The notes beneath the pieces are model-generated. The model saw only the letters and a program-made list of their open reading frames with translations, did not search any database and was not told the origin of the DNA. The position numbers and the translations under genes are program-made. This document shows positions 26,384 to 33,613 of a DNA stretch of 64,000 nucleotides, piece after piece. How positions within the stretch are numbered: the stretch's first letter is position 1; every line of letters begins with the position of its first letter. Origin of the DNA: Streptosporangium brasiliense (GTDB lineage Bacteria; Actinomycetota; Actinomycetes; Streptosporangiales; Streptosporangiaceae); assembly GCF_030811595.1 (NCBI RefSeq), contig NZ_JAUSRB010000002.1:2046001-2110000 (forward strand). The letters run 5' to 3'.

Positions 26384-26895
26384 TCCCCCCCATCGACTTC
26401 AGCAAGTGGATCGACGAGCACGCGCACCTGCTCAAGCCGCCGGTGGGCAACAAGATCATATTCGAGGGGGCCGGCGACCTCATCGTGATGGTCGTCGGCG
26501 GCCCGAACGCGCGGACCGACTTCCACGTCGACCCCTACGAGGAGCTGTTCTACCAGGTCCGCGGCAACATGCACATCAACGTCATGACGCCCGAGGGGCC
26601 GGAGACCGTCCACGTCCGCGAGGGCCAGATGTGGCTGCTCCCGGCGGGCCTGCCGCACTCGCCGCAGCGTCCGGAGGAGGGATCGGTCGGCTTCCTGGTG
26701 GAGCGGGTCAGGCCGGAGGGCGTGCTGGAGAAGTTCCGGTGGTACTGCCTGGAGTGCAACGCGGTGGTCCACGAGGTCGAGCTCCAGGTCCGTGACATCG
26801 TGGCCGACCTGCCGCCGATCTTCCAGGCCTTCTACGACGACGAGAAGGCCCGCACCTGCGACGGCTGCGGCGCGCTCCACCCGGGCAAGGGGTAG
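26380..26895 (+). CDS. haaO: 3-hydroxyanthranilate 3,4-dioxygenase
   Basis: A 171-residue cupin dioxygenase that opens the ring of 3-hydroxyanthranilate to 2-amino-3-carboxymuconic semialdehyde. The Fe(II) ligands are H49, E55 and H93, in agreement with the H51/E57/H95 set of the Ralstonia enzyme. The C-terminal rubredoxin-like iron site is intact (C123, C126, C160, C163), as in bacterial and not animal forms. GTG 26380 overlaps the deaminase stop. After it comes a 185-bp gap with a 44-bp perfect palindrome before kynureninase. Confidence 0.95.
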   Translation: MIPPIDFSKWIDEHAHLLKPPVGNKIIFEGAGDLIVMVVGGPNARTDFHVDPYEELFYQVRGNMHINVMTPEGPETVHVREGQMWLLPAGLPHSPQRPEEGSVGFLVERVRPEGVLEKFRWYCLECNAVVHEVELQVRDIVADLPPIFQAFYDDEKARTCDGCGALHPGKG

Positions 26896-26918
26896 CCCCC
26901 GGTCGTCGACGTCCACAC

Positions 26919-26962
26919 CCACTGCGTCCACAGGGGCCGGCCGGCCCCTGTGGACGCAGTGG
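26919..26962. repeat. 44-bp perfect palindrome between haaO and kynU
   Basis: Two 22-bp arms meet with no spacer, centred between 26940 and 26941 (GGGGCCGG/CCGGCCCC at the core). No T-run follows. It could be a strong transcription terminator or attenuator that lets kynU be expressed apart from the rest, or a cruciform-type protein site. Confidence 0.75.
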
Positions 26963-27080
26963 CTCCGACTTCCCCACCCGCCGGACGGAGGTTCCGCGTC
27001 CCGGAACGGCCCAATATCCTGGCCTTCGCCGATGTCGGGATGATAGAAGGGCTGGTAAGCACCTAACCCGGAGATGATTC

Positions 27081-28304
27081 GTGACCATCAGCCGCGCGGA
27101 CTGCGCCGCCCTCGACGCCGACGACCCCCTCAAGCACCTCAGGGACGAGTTCGTCCTGCCTGACGAGACGATCTATCTGGTCGGCAACTCGCTCGGCGCC
27201 ATGCCCGTGGCGGCCTCGGCCGCGACGGCGCGGGTCGTGACGGAGGAGTGGGGCCGGCAACTGGTCGGCGGCTGGAACTCCGCCGGCTGGTTCGACCTGC
27301 CGCTGACCACCGGCGACCGCCTGGCCCCGATGATCGGCGCGGGCCCCGGGCAGGTCGCGGTGGGCGACACCACCTCGATCGCGATCGTCAAGGCCGTCTC
27401 GGCCGCGATGCGCCTGCGCCCCGGCCGCCGGGTGGTCGTCTCCGACCTGGCCAACTTCCCGACCGACCGCTACGTGGTCGAAGGGCTGGTCAAGGCGGTG
27501 GGCGGCTACGAGGTCCGCGACCTCGGGGTCCTCGACGAGGTGCTGGCCGACGACGTCGCCTGCGTGCTGATGTCGGAGGTGGACTACCGGACCGGGGAGC
27601 GCCACGACACCGCCGCGGTGACCGCGCGGGTCCAGGCGGCGGGCGCCCTGATGATCTGGGACCTGTGCCACAGCGCCGGCGCCTACCGGGTCGACGTGTC
27701 GCAGGCCGACTTCGCGGTCGGGTGCACCTACAAATACCTCAACGCCGGCCCCGGGGCCCCGGCGTTCGTCTACGCCCACCCGCGTCACCACGCCGAGGCC
27801 GAGCAGATGCTGACCGGCTGGCACGGCCACGCGGCGCCGTTCGCGTTCGAACCGGGCTACCGCCCCGCCGAGGGCATCCGGCGCTTCACCGTGGGCACCC
27901 CGCACGTGCTGTCCTTCGCCCCGCTCAACGCCTCGCTGGACATCTGGGAGCGGGTGGACCTGGACCAGGTCCGGGCCAAGAGCGTGGCGCTGACGTCGCT
28001 CTTCATAGAGCTGGTCGAGAAGCTGTGCGCGCCGTACGGCCTTGAGGTGGTCACCCCCCGCGACCCGGAGCGCCGCGGCAGCCAGGTCAGCCTCCGCCAC
28101 CCCGACGGCTACCCGGTCATGCGCGCGCTGATCGACCGCGGCGTCCACGGGGACTTCCGTGCCCCCGACATCCTGCGCTTCGGCTTCGCCCCGCTCTACA
28201 TCCGCTACGTCGACGTCTACGACGCGGCCGCCATCCTGGCCGAGGTGCTGGACAAGGAGCACTGGCGCGACGAGCGCTACCAGCAGCGCCTGGCCGTCAC
28301 CTGA
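27081..28304 (+). CDS. kynU: Kynureninase
   Basis: A 407-residue PLP enzyme that cleaves kynurenine (or 3-hydroxykynurenine) to anthranilate (or 3-hydroxyanthranilate) and alanine. The PLP lysine sits in GCTYKYLNAGPGAPAF, preceded by the aspartate in MIWDLCHSAGAYRVDV; YLVGNSLGAMP and GDTTSIAIVKAV are also typical. GTG 27081 follows CCGGAGATGATTC. It supplies the substrate of the dioxygenase upstream, but is separated from it by the long palindrome and by its own 118 bp of leader. Tryptophan dioxygenase, formamidase and kynurenine monooxygenase are not in this window. Confidence 0.95.
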   Translation: MTISRADCAALDADDPLKHLRDEFVLPDETIYLVGNSLGAMPVAASAATARVVTEEWGRQLVGGWNSAGWFDLPLTTGDRLAPMIGAGPGQVAVGDTTSIAIVKAVSAAMRLRPGRRVVVSDLANFPTDRYVVEGLVKAVGGYEVRDLGVLDEVLADDVACVLMSEVDYRTGERHDTAAVTARVQAAGALMIWDLCHSAGAYRVDVSQADFAVGCTYKYLNAGPGAPAFVYAHPRHHAEAEQMLTGWHGHAAPFAFEPGYRPAEGIRRFTVGTPHVLSFAPLNASLDIWERVDLDQVRAKSVALTSLFIELVEKLCAPYGLEVVTPRDPERRGSQVSLRHPDGYPVMRALIDRGVHGDFRAPDILRFGFAPLYIRYVDVYDAAAILAEVLDKEHWRDERYQQRLAVT

Positions 28305-28311
28305 GAGGCGT

Positions 28312-28354
28312 CGTTCCATGGGATGGAACCCTCCTGGTTCCATCCCATGGAACG
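28312..28354. promoter_or_regulatory. Nested palindrome with two TTCCA-N5-TGGAA units
   Basis: A 19-bp perfect stem (28312-28330 with 28336-28354) closes over a 5-nt loop. Each arm is itself a palindrome, TTCCA-N5-TGGAA, at 28314-28328 and 28338-28352. It lies 8 bp after the kynU stop and can act as terminator hairpin, as a double operator of the IclR size class, or both. Confidence 0.6.
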
Positions 28355-28424
28355 GGGCGTGGCCGGAGGTGGGCGGAACCAGGACCCTGAGGGCGTTCCT
28401 TCCTTTCCTGTGAAAGGTCGCGCC

Positions 28425-30209
28425 ATGCGCCACTTCCTCCGGCATGCCCTGATCACTTCCGGCGTCGCGGGTCTCGTCCTCGTCTCCGGGACGGCGGTGC
28501 GGGCAGCGGCCCCCGACGATCCCGGCATCCCCTCGGTCTGCGGCGACCGCCGCCCGGCCGACCCCCAGCCCGGCACCTACGGCATGCAGCTCGACGGCAC
28601 CTTCCGGCACCCGTCCCTGACCCCGGCGGGAGAGGAGCGCTTCTCCTTCCCCGGCGGTGCCCAGGACATCTTCGGCAGGACCAAGGGCTACGACCCGGAG
28701 TCCTACATCGAGGGCCCGATCAAGCTGGAGGCCGCCTACCGCGGCCCCGCGTTCACCCCGGACTACTTCCACAGCTGGCAGAACATCGTCGACTTCGACG
28801 GCCGGCGCTACCTGTTCCAGTACGACCGGAGCGAGGCCCGCGTCTACGACGTGACCGACGTCAGGAAGGTCAAGATCGTCGAGTCGCTCAGCCGCGGCGA
28901 CGTCAAGGCCGAGTACGGCGAGAACGTCGAGCTCAAGGACGGCAAGGACTGGAAGGCCCACGACTACTGGGGCGCCTCCACCATCCAGTGGAACGCCAGG
29001 CTCGGCGCCTACGTCATGGTCCAGAGCTTCGAGCAGAAGCGCCAGGTCGGCGAGCTGGGTGACTCGGTGGAGCACTCCAAGTTCCACAACCCCGAGGGCG
29101 TCCGGAAGCTCCGTGAGACCACGAGCTTCAAGGGCTTCAAGGTCTACCGGCTCGACGGCCCGCGCAAGAAGGACTGGAAGCTGCTGGCCACCGTCACCAC
29201 CGACGGCTCGGCGGACAATCCGCTGAACGCGCCGGTGGACGGGCCGCAGCAGGGCTCCGGCTCGCTGGACGTGCCGTACTGGACCGGCGGCAAGTACATG
29301 TTCGTCGCCGCGGCTCCGCTGGACACCTGGAGCAACACCGAGGTGCCCACCTACCTGTACTCGGCCGGCTACCAGGCCTACGACATGTCCGACCCGGCCA
29401 GGCCGAAGAAGATCGGTGAGTGGCACCGGAAGGGCCAGGTCGCCGACGAGTCCGCCGACTACGCCAGGAACCCGCGCTGCGGCAACCAGACCTCCTGGAT
29501 GGGCGCGCGCATGCCGCTGGCCGTCCCCAAGCCGGTCGAGGAGGGCGGCAGGTACGGCTTCGCGGCCCTGGGCGGCTACGGCCTGTCGGTGCTGGACATC
29601 TCCAACCCCGCCAAGATGAGCGAGGTCGCCCACCTGGACCTGCCCATGTCGGTCGGCGGCACCGAGGCCGACAACGTGGACGTCTCCCAGTTCGAGAAGA
29701 CCGGCATGATCTACGTGTCCGGCTACCCGCTGGGCGAGGACTGCCACGAGCCCTACAAGGACATCTTCCAGATCGACGTCCGTGACCCGGCCCGGCCCCG
29801 CATCGTCGGCGCCCTGCCCCGGCCCCGGCCCGCCGCGGACGCCCCGTTCGGCGACTACTGCCAGCGCGGCGGCAGCTTCGGCCCCAAGCGCTCGGGCTAC
29901 TACACCTCGCCCGGCGACCCCCGGCAGGGCCTGCTGCCGTACGCGTTCTACAACGCGGGCGTGCAGTTCTTCGACACCCGCGACCTGAAGCACCCCAAGA
30001 TCGTCGCGCAGTTCGTCCCGTCGGGTTACGGCAAGGGCGTCCCCGACTACGCGCTGGGCAACCAGACCCACGGCACCTACGTCGAGTGGGACCGCAAGAT
30101 CGTCTGGGTCTTCACCAACGACGGCATCTACGCCGTCTCCTCCAAGAAGCTGCTTGGCGCCCCGGACCTGGGCAGGCCCGCCCGGCCGTTCCGCAACAGC
30201 GCCAGGTGA
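28425..30209 (+). CDS. Secreted LVIVD-repeat beta-propeller protein
   Basis: A 594-residue exported protein with an N-terminal signal peptide (MRHFLRHALITSGVAGLVLV, cleavage near AVRAAA). The body has LVIVD-type repeats in which a short 'Y-x-Y-D-x-S-D-P-x-x-P-x-x-I-G' segment recurs (AYDMSDPARPKKIG, VLDISNPAKMSEVA, QIDVRDPARPRIVG, FFDTRDLKHPKIVA), giving a beta-propeller-like fold. No catalytic motif is recognised; such proteins are probably surface or extracellular binders. ATG 28425 follows GAAAGG. Its position behind kynU seems coincidental. A hairpin terminator follows at 30217. Confidence 0.8.
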   Translation: MRHFLRHALITSGVAGLVLVSGTAVRAAAPDDPGIPSVCGDRRPADPQPGTYGMQLDGTFRHPSLTPAGEERFSFPGGAQDIFGRTKGYDPESYIEGPIKLEAAYRGPAFTPDYFHSWQNIVDFDGRRYLFQYDRSEARVYDVTDVRKVKIVESLSRGDVKAEYGENVELKDGKDWKAHDYWGASTIQWNARLGAYVMVQSFEQKRQVGELGDSVEHSKFHNPEGVRKLRETTSFKGFKVYRLDGPRKKDWKLLATVTTDGSADNPLNAPVDGPQQGSGSLDVPYWTGGKYMFVAAAPLDTWSNTEVPTYLYSAGYQAYDMSDPARPKKIGEWHRKGQVADESADYARNPRCGNQTSWMGARMPLAVPKPVEEGGRYGFAALGGYGLSVLDISNPAKMSEVAHLDLPMSVGGTEADNVDVSQFEKTGMIYVSGYPLGEDCHEPYKDIFQIDVRDPARPRIVGALPRPRPAADAPFGDYCQRGGSFGPKRSGYYTSPGDPRQGLLPYAFYNAGVQFFDTRDLKHPKIVAQFVPSGYGKGVPDYALGNQTHGTYVEWDRKIVWVFTNDGIYAVSSKKLLGAPDLGRPARPFRNSAR

Positions 30210-30216
30210 TACCTCG

Positions 30217-30246
30217 CCCGGCCGGGGCCCCCACCCCCCGGCCGGG
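30217..30246 (+). terminator. 11-bp hairpin terminator
   Basis: CCCGGCCGGGG (30217-30227) pairs with 30236-30246 around an 8-nt C-rich loop, directly after the LVIVD gene. Confidence 0.75.
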
Positions 30247-30333
30247 TGGGAGGAGGGGTCTCCCCGCATGCGTAGGATGGGCGCGCCCACAAGGCGCTCT
30301 GCACCATCCGATGTTCAGGGAGACCCCCGTTCC

Positions 30334-30948
30334 ATGCTGACGACCTTCGCGGTCACGGCGCTTGTAATGATCATGATTCCAGGGCCCGACCAGGCCCTGA
30401 TCACGCGCAACGCCCTCGCCTTCGGCCGCACCGCCGGCCTGTTGACCATGTTCGGTGGCCTGATCGGCCTCACCGTCCACGCCACCGCCGCCGCCATTGG
30501 GCTGTCGGCCCTGCTGCTGGCCTCCGCCACCGCCTTCACCGTGTTGAAGGTCGTGGGCGTCGTCTATCTGCTCTGGCTGGGCATCCAGGCCCTGCGCTCC
30601 AGCCGCCGCACGGCCGCGGCCCCGGAGCCCGCCGCCCTGGCGGCCCGCTCCCCGATGCAGCACGTCCGCAACGGTTTCCTGTCGAACACGCTCAACCCCA
30701 AGGTCGCGCTGTTCTTCGTCACGTTCCTGCCGCAGTTTCTCCCCGCCCACGGCGACACGCTGAACCAGGCCATGCTGCTGTCGGCCATCTTCGCCGGGCT
30801 CTATCTGCTCTGGTTCAGCTTCTACAACGTGGCGGTGGACCGGATCGGCGCCCTGCTCCGCACGCCCCGGATCCGGGCCCGGGTGGAGCAGGCCACCGGC
30901 CTGCTCCTGGTCGGCTTCGCGATCAGGCTGGCCGTGCAGCAGCCCTGA
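30334..30948 (+). CDS. LysE/RhtB-family amino-acid exporter
   Basis: A 204-residue inner-membrane exporter with about six helices. It has the family start TALVMIMIPGPDQALITRNA, then FGGLIGLTVHATAAAIGLSA, the motif GFLSNTLNPKVALFFVTFLP, and a C-terminal helix. LysE proteins export lysine, threonine, homoserine or related molecules. ATG 30334 is preceded by AGGGAGA. The gene is alone between two terminators, so no partner suggests the substrate. Confidence 0.9.
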   Translation: MLTTFAVTALVMIMIPGPDQALITRNALAFGRTAGLLTMFGGLIGLTVHATAAAIGLSALLLASATAFTVLKVVGVVYLLWLGIQALRSSRRTAAAPEPAALAARSPMQHVRNGFLSNTLNPKVALFFVTFLPQFLPAHGDTLNQAMLLSAIFAGLYLLWFSFYNVAVDRIGALLRTPRIRARVEQATGLLLVGFAIRLAVQQP

Positions 30949-30973
30949 CCCGGCCCCGGCTCACGTCCCGGCT

Positions 30974-30999
30974 CCGGCGGGCCGAATCCGGCCCGCCGG
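30974..30999. terminator. Bidirectional hairpin terminator
   Basis: An 11-bp perfect stem (30974-30984 with 30989-30999) and a 4-nt loop lie between the convergent LysE and secreted-protein genes. Confidence 0.75.
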
Positions 31000-31008
31000 G
31001 CGGGTGGC

Positions 31009-31731
31009 TCACTTGTCGGACAGGCGGCGGCCCTTGTACATCGGGTGCTTGGTCTCCCAGTATCTCCAGCCCTCCACCCTTGCGGGGACGCTGGCGATAC
31101 CGGTGGCGACCAGGTGCGAGGTGCAGTCCTCGAGCTGGTGCCATGACGAGAAGCCCACCCGGTAGCCGAAGACGCGGTACCACAGGTTGCCGTACATCCC
31201 GTCGCTGACTTCCTGCGTGTAGTCGTGCCCGGTCTCGACGATGAGCTCCTCGGCGAGCAGGGGGTTGACGTTGTTGCGCAGGCGGCGGAGCAGGGCGCGC
31301 GTGTCTTCGTCGGTGAAGGTGGTGGTGCCGACGGCCCTGGCGGTGGAGTCTCTATGGAGCCTGTCGATCTCGGAATTCTTCTCCCTTTCGATCTCGACCT
31401 CGAAGTAGACCCGGTGCTGCCGCCGGACCGACGCCGTCATCGTGCCGCCGGGGCCGTCGATGAAGCGGGTGCGGGGAACGAAGAAGTTCCTCGGCTTGAA
31501 GGAGTGGAACCTGAAGAAGTTGCCGGGCGAGCACCTCCTGTCGGCCTCATCCCTGAGCGTGGCGTTCCGCGGGTCGCGCCCCCTGTGCGGGTCGTCGGCC
31601 GCGAACACGGGTGGGGCGACGGCGGTGGTCAGGGCCATGGAGAGAGATCCGGCCAGGGTCAGGGTCGCCAGCCTCCGCATCGGCCGGGGGCGGGTGGCGG
31701 TGGCTCCCCTCCGGGGATTGGACATGAACAT
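31009..31731 (-). CDS. Secreted protein of unknown function
   Basis: A 240-residue protein with an N-terminal signal peptide (MRRLATLTLAGSLSMALTTA, cleavage near VFAADD). The mature part has no catalytic motif I recognise. It is rich in charged and aromatic residues (FFRFHSFKPRNFFVPRTRF, QHRVYFEVEIEREKNSEIDR), and two cysteines (in RRCSPG and EDCTSH) could form a disulfide. Start choice is uncertain: ATG 31731, 31725 and the ATG giving MRRLATL (about 31680) are all in frame, and the best ribosome-like GGAAGGAACGG lies about 20 bp before the first. The C-terminus ends 25 bp from the hairpin shared with LysE. Confidence 0.7.
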   Translation of the reverse strand: MFMSNPRRGATATRPRPMRRLATLTLAGSLSMALTTAVAPPVFAADDPHRGRDPRNATLRDEADRRCSPGNFFRFHSFKPRNFFVPRTRFIDGPGGTMTASVRRQHRVYFEVEIEREKNSEIDRLHRDSTARAVGTTTFTDEDTRALLRRLRNNVNPLLAEELIVETGHDYTQEVSDGMYGNLWYRVFGYRVGFSSWHQLEDCTSHLVATGIASVPARVEGWRYWETKHPMYKGRRLSDK

Positions 31732-32079
31732 ATGGAGATACCGTTCCTTCCGGAACGCGGCCCGCGGCCGCGACTAACTCGCGGGCCGGAATACGGCCCA
31801 TGCCCGTCCGCTTGGTGACTCAGCGTGACATTGGAGATCCTTACAGCCACCGAGGGTGGCTTCGCGACGCCATGCCGAGGCGGAGTCCACTAAACAGGGA
31901 AAGTCACGGTGAAAAGGCGTTTACGCCGGTCCGCTGCCGGTCTGTCGGATATCTGCTCACGGTTACGGCCCGCCTGCGGCGCCGGTCACCGGGCCGTCGG
32001 GGCCGGTGGGTGCCCGAGGTCGGCACGGCGGGCCGGTGGGTGCCCGAGGTCGGCACGGCGGGCCGGTGAGCGCCTGGCG
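31732..32079. repeat. Gene-free gap with a 30-bp tandem repeat
   Basis: At 32001-32070 a 30-bp unit (GGCCGGTGGGTGCCCGAGGT...) occurs twice exactly (32001-32030, 32031-32060) with a partial third copy (GGCCGGTGAG, 32061-32070), ending just before the MmcQ/YjbR gene stop. The rest of the gap shows no gene. Confidence 0.8.
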
Positions 32080-32460
32080 TCAGCGCAGCGGGCCGGTGGC
32101 GTCGAGCCTGGCGACGAGCTTCTTGGGGGCGACCGCCCGGTAGCTCTCCTCGACCCAGTCGAGCAGCACCTCGGTCTCCGGCAGCACGCCCATCAGCGGG
32201 ATCGTCACCCATCCCGCCCTGCCGAGCCCGTATCCCGAGGGCGCCGCGCCCGCCACGGAGAGCGCGTGGCCGTTGGACTCCGGCAGCTTCACCCCGACGG
32301 CCGGGCTCCACTTACCGGCCGGCTCCTCGACGCCGAGGAAGACGAAGATCTTCTTGTTGACCTTGATGACGCTCTCGCCCCAGGGATGGTCCTCGTAGGT
32401 CTCCGGCAGGCTCAGCGCGGACTCGCGCAGCGTCTGACGGACCTCACGCCACTTCTCCAT
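32080..32460 (-). CDS. MmcQ/YjbR-family protein
   Basis: A 126-residue MmcQ/YjbR-like protein (cyay-like fold): EKWREVRQTLRESALSLPET, then YEDHPWGESVIKVNKKIFVF and GRAGWVTIPLMGVLPETEVL, followed by the family C-terminus VEESYRAVAPKKLVARLD. The function is unknown; the fold is often described as DNA-binding-like. ATG 32460 is used; ATG 32469 is possible. Its start overlaps the end of the DUF2293 gene upstream, so the two may be co-translated. Confidence 0.85.
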   Translation of the reverse strand: MEKWREVRQTLRESALSLPETYEDHPWGESVIKVNKKIFVFLGVEEPAGKWSPAVGVKLPESNGHALSVAGAAPSGYGLGRAGWVTIPLMGVLPETEVLLDWVEESYRAVAPKKLVARLDATGPLR

Positions 32461-33520
32461 GGGAGCCATTGTGCAAGGGGGCACCGACAGTCGCGCGCCA
32501 GTGGCCCAGCACCCGGTCGATGGCCGTCCGGATCCGCTCCCTGGCCTCGGCGCGGGGCACCCCCGACATCAGCAGCCGGTCGTAGTCGGTGTCGAGATGC
32601 CGCACCGAGGCCACCACGGCCAGTGTGATCGCGTTCTCGTCGAACATCTTGGCGGCGGCGGTCCGGCCCACCCGGCCGCTGCCTCGCTGCCCGGCGTGCC
32701 GGGCGATCTCCTCGGCCCGCTCGGGCGGGCAGCCGGGGAACAGCCGGGTGATCTCCCTGGCCATCCCGGCCTGGAACTCCACGTCCTCGCCGGCCCGCCG
32801 CTCCCGGTCGCGCTCGCGGCGGCGCAGCCGTAGCTCCTCGTCGGCCAGACACTGCTCCTCGGCCCGCTCCCGCGCGGCCTCCTCGACCAGGATGCCCCGC
32901 CGCTCGTAACGCCTGCGCCGGGGGTTGAACCTGACCACCACGGCGGCCAGTCCGCTCTCCTTCTTCGCCCGCCGGCTGAGCGCCGCGTCGCCCGCCGGGA
33001 GGAAGACGAGGTGGTCCATGTCCGCGCAGGTCAGGCAGTGGGGCCCGGCGTTCTCCGTGATCATGTAGGGGCCGGTGTCGCCGCAGCCCGCGCACTCCCA
33101 GGGCTGCTGCGACTCCACCACCACCAGGTCGGGGGCCTTGCTCTGCCGTTCGGCGAGCTGCCGCCGCCGGGTCTCGCTCATGTCCGGTGAGATCCAGTGG
33201 ACCCGGAAGGCGCTGTCGTCCCCGGCGGAGACGAAGCGCAGCTCCCCCCGGTCGCGGCCGCCGGACACGTAGGCGGTCTCGCTCGGGGTGAGCCCCTTGG
33301 CCAGGGCCCAGCGCCGGAGCACGGCCACCGCGTCGGTCATCTTGGCGCCGTCCACCGCCGAGAGCTCCTCCAGCGCCGCCACCCGGCCCTGCCGCCAGGT
33401 GTCGACGTGCCGGGCGTGCAGCCAGCGGATCCCGGTCAGCACGTCGACCGCGGTGACGAACTTCCGCTGGGCGAGCGCGGCCTCCGCCGCCTCCACGATC
33501 CGGCGCTCAAGTCTGCTCAC
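32444..33520 (-). CDS. DUF2293-domain protein with zinc-ribbon-like cysteines
   Basis: A 358-residue protein. The C-terminal ~90 residues carry the DUF2293 pattern (AREITRLFPGCPPERAEEIA, VGRTAAAKMFDENAITLAVV, SVRHLDTDYDRLLMSGV). The middle has a four-cysteine ribbon, CAGCGDTGPY...CLTCADMDHL, typical of a zinc-binding module, followed by an arginine-rich helix (ERRAGEDVEFQAG). The N-terminus reads as a small helical domain (IVEAAEAALAQRKFVTAVDV). A nucleic-acid role is plausible but unproven. ATG 33520 gives MSRLERRIVEAAEAAL. Confidence 0.8.
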   Translation of the reverse strand: MSRLERRIVEAAEAALAQRKFVTAVDVLTGIRWLHARHVDTWRQGRVAALEELSAVDGAKMTDAVAVLRRWALAKGLTPSETAYVSGGRDRGELRFVSAGDDSAFRVHWISPDMSETRRRQLAERQSKAPDLVVVESQQPWECAGCGDTGPYMITENAGPHCLTCADMDHLVFLPAGDAALSRRAKKESGLAAVVVRFNPRRRRYERRGILVEEAARERAEEQCLADEELRLRRRERDRERRAGEDVEFQAGMAREITRLFPGCPPERAEEIARHAGQRGSGRVGRTAAAKMFDENAITLAVVASVRHLDTDYDRLLMSGVPRAEARERIRTAIDRVLGHWRATVGAPLHNGSHGEVA

Positions 33521-33540
33521 CCCACCAGCTTGCCGTATCC

Positions 33541-33606
33541 GGCGTGCTCCGGGTGCCCGCCGTACTCCGGTGCGGCGTGCTCCGGGTGCCTGCCGTACTC
33601 CGGCGG
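33541..33606. repeat. 33-bp tandem duplication
   Basis: Unit GGCGTGCTCCGGGTGCCCGC... at 33541-33573 is repeated at 33574-33606 with few changes, between the DUF2293 start and the poxB stop. No gene lies in the 93-bp gap. Confidence 0.75.
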
Positions 33607-33613
33607 GGCGCGC

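Noticed and set aside
27063..30290. A 1075-codon minus-strand open frame across kynU and the LVIVD gene
   Set aside because: It covers two well-supported plus-strand genes and a palindromic gap, and has no family pattern or ribosome site.
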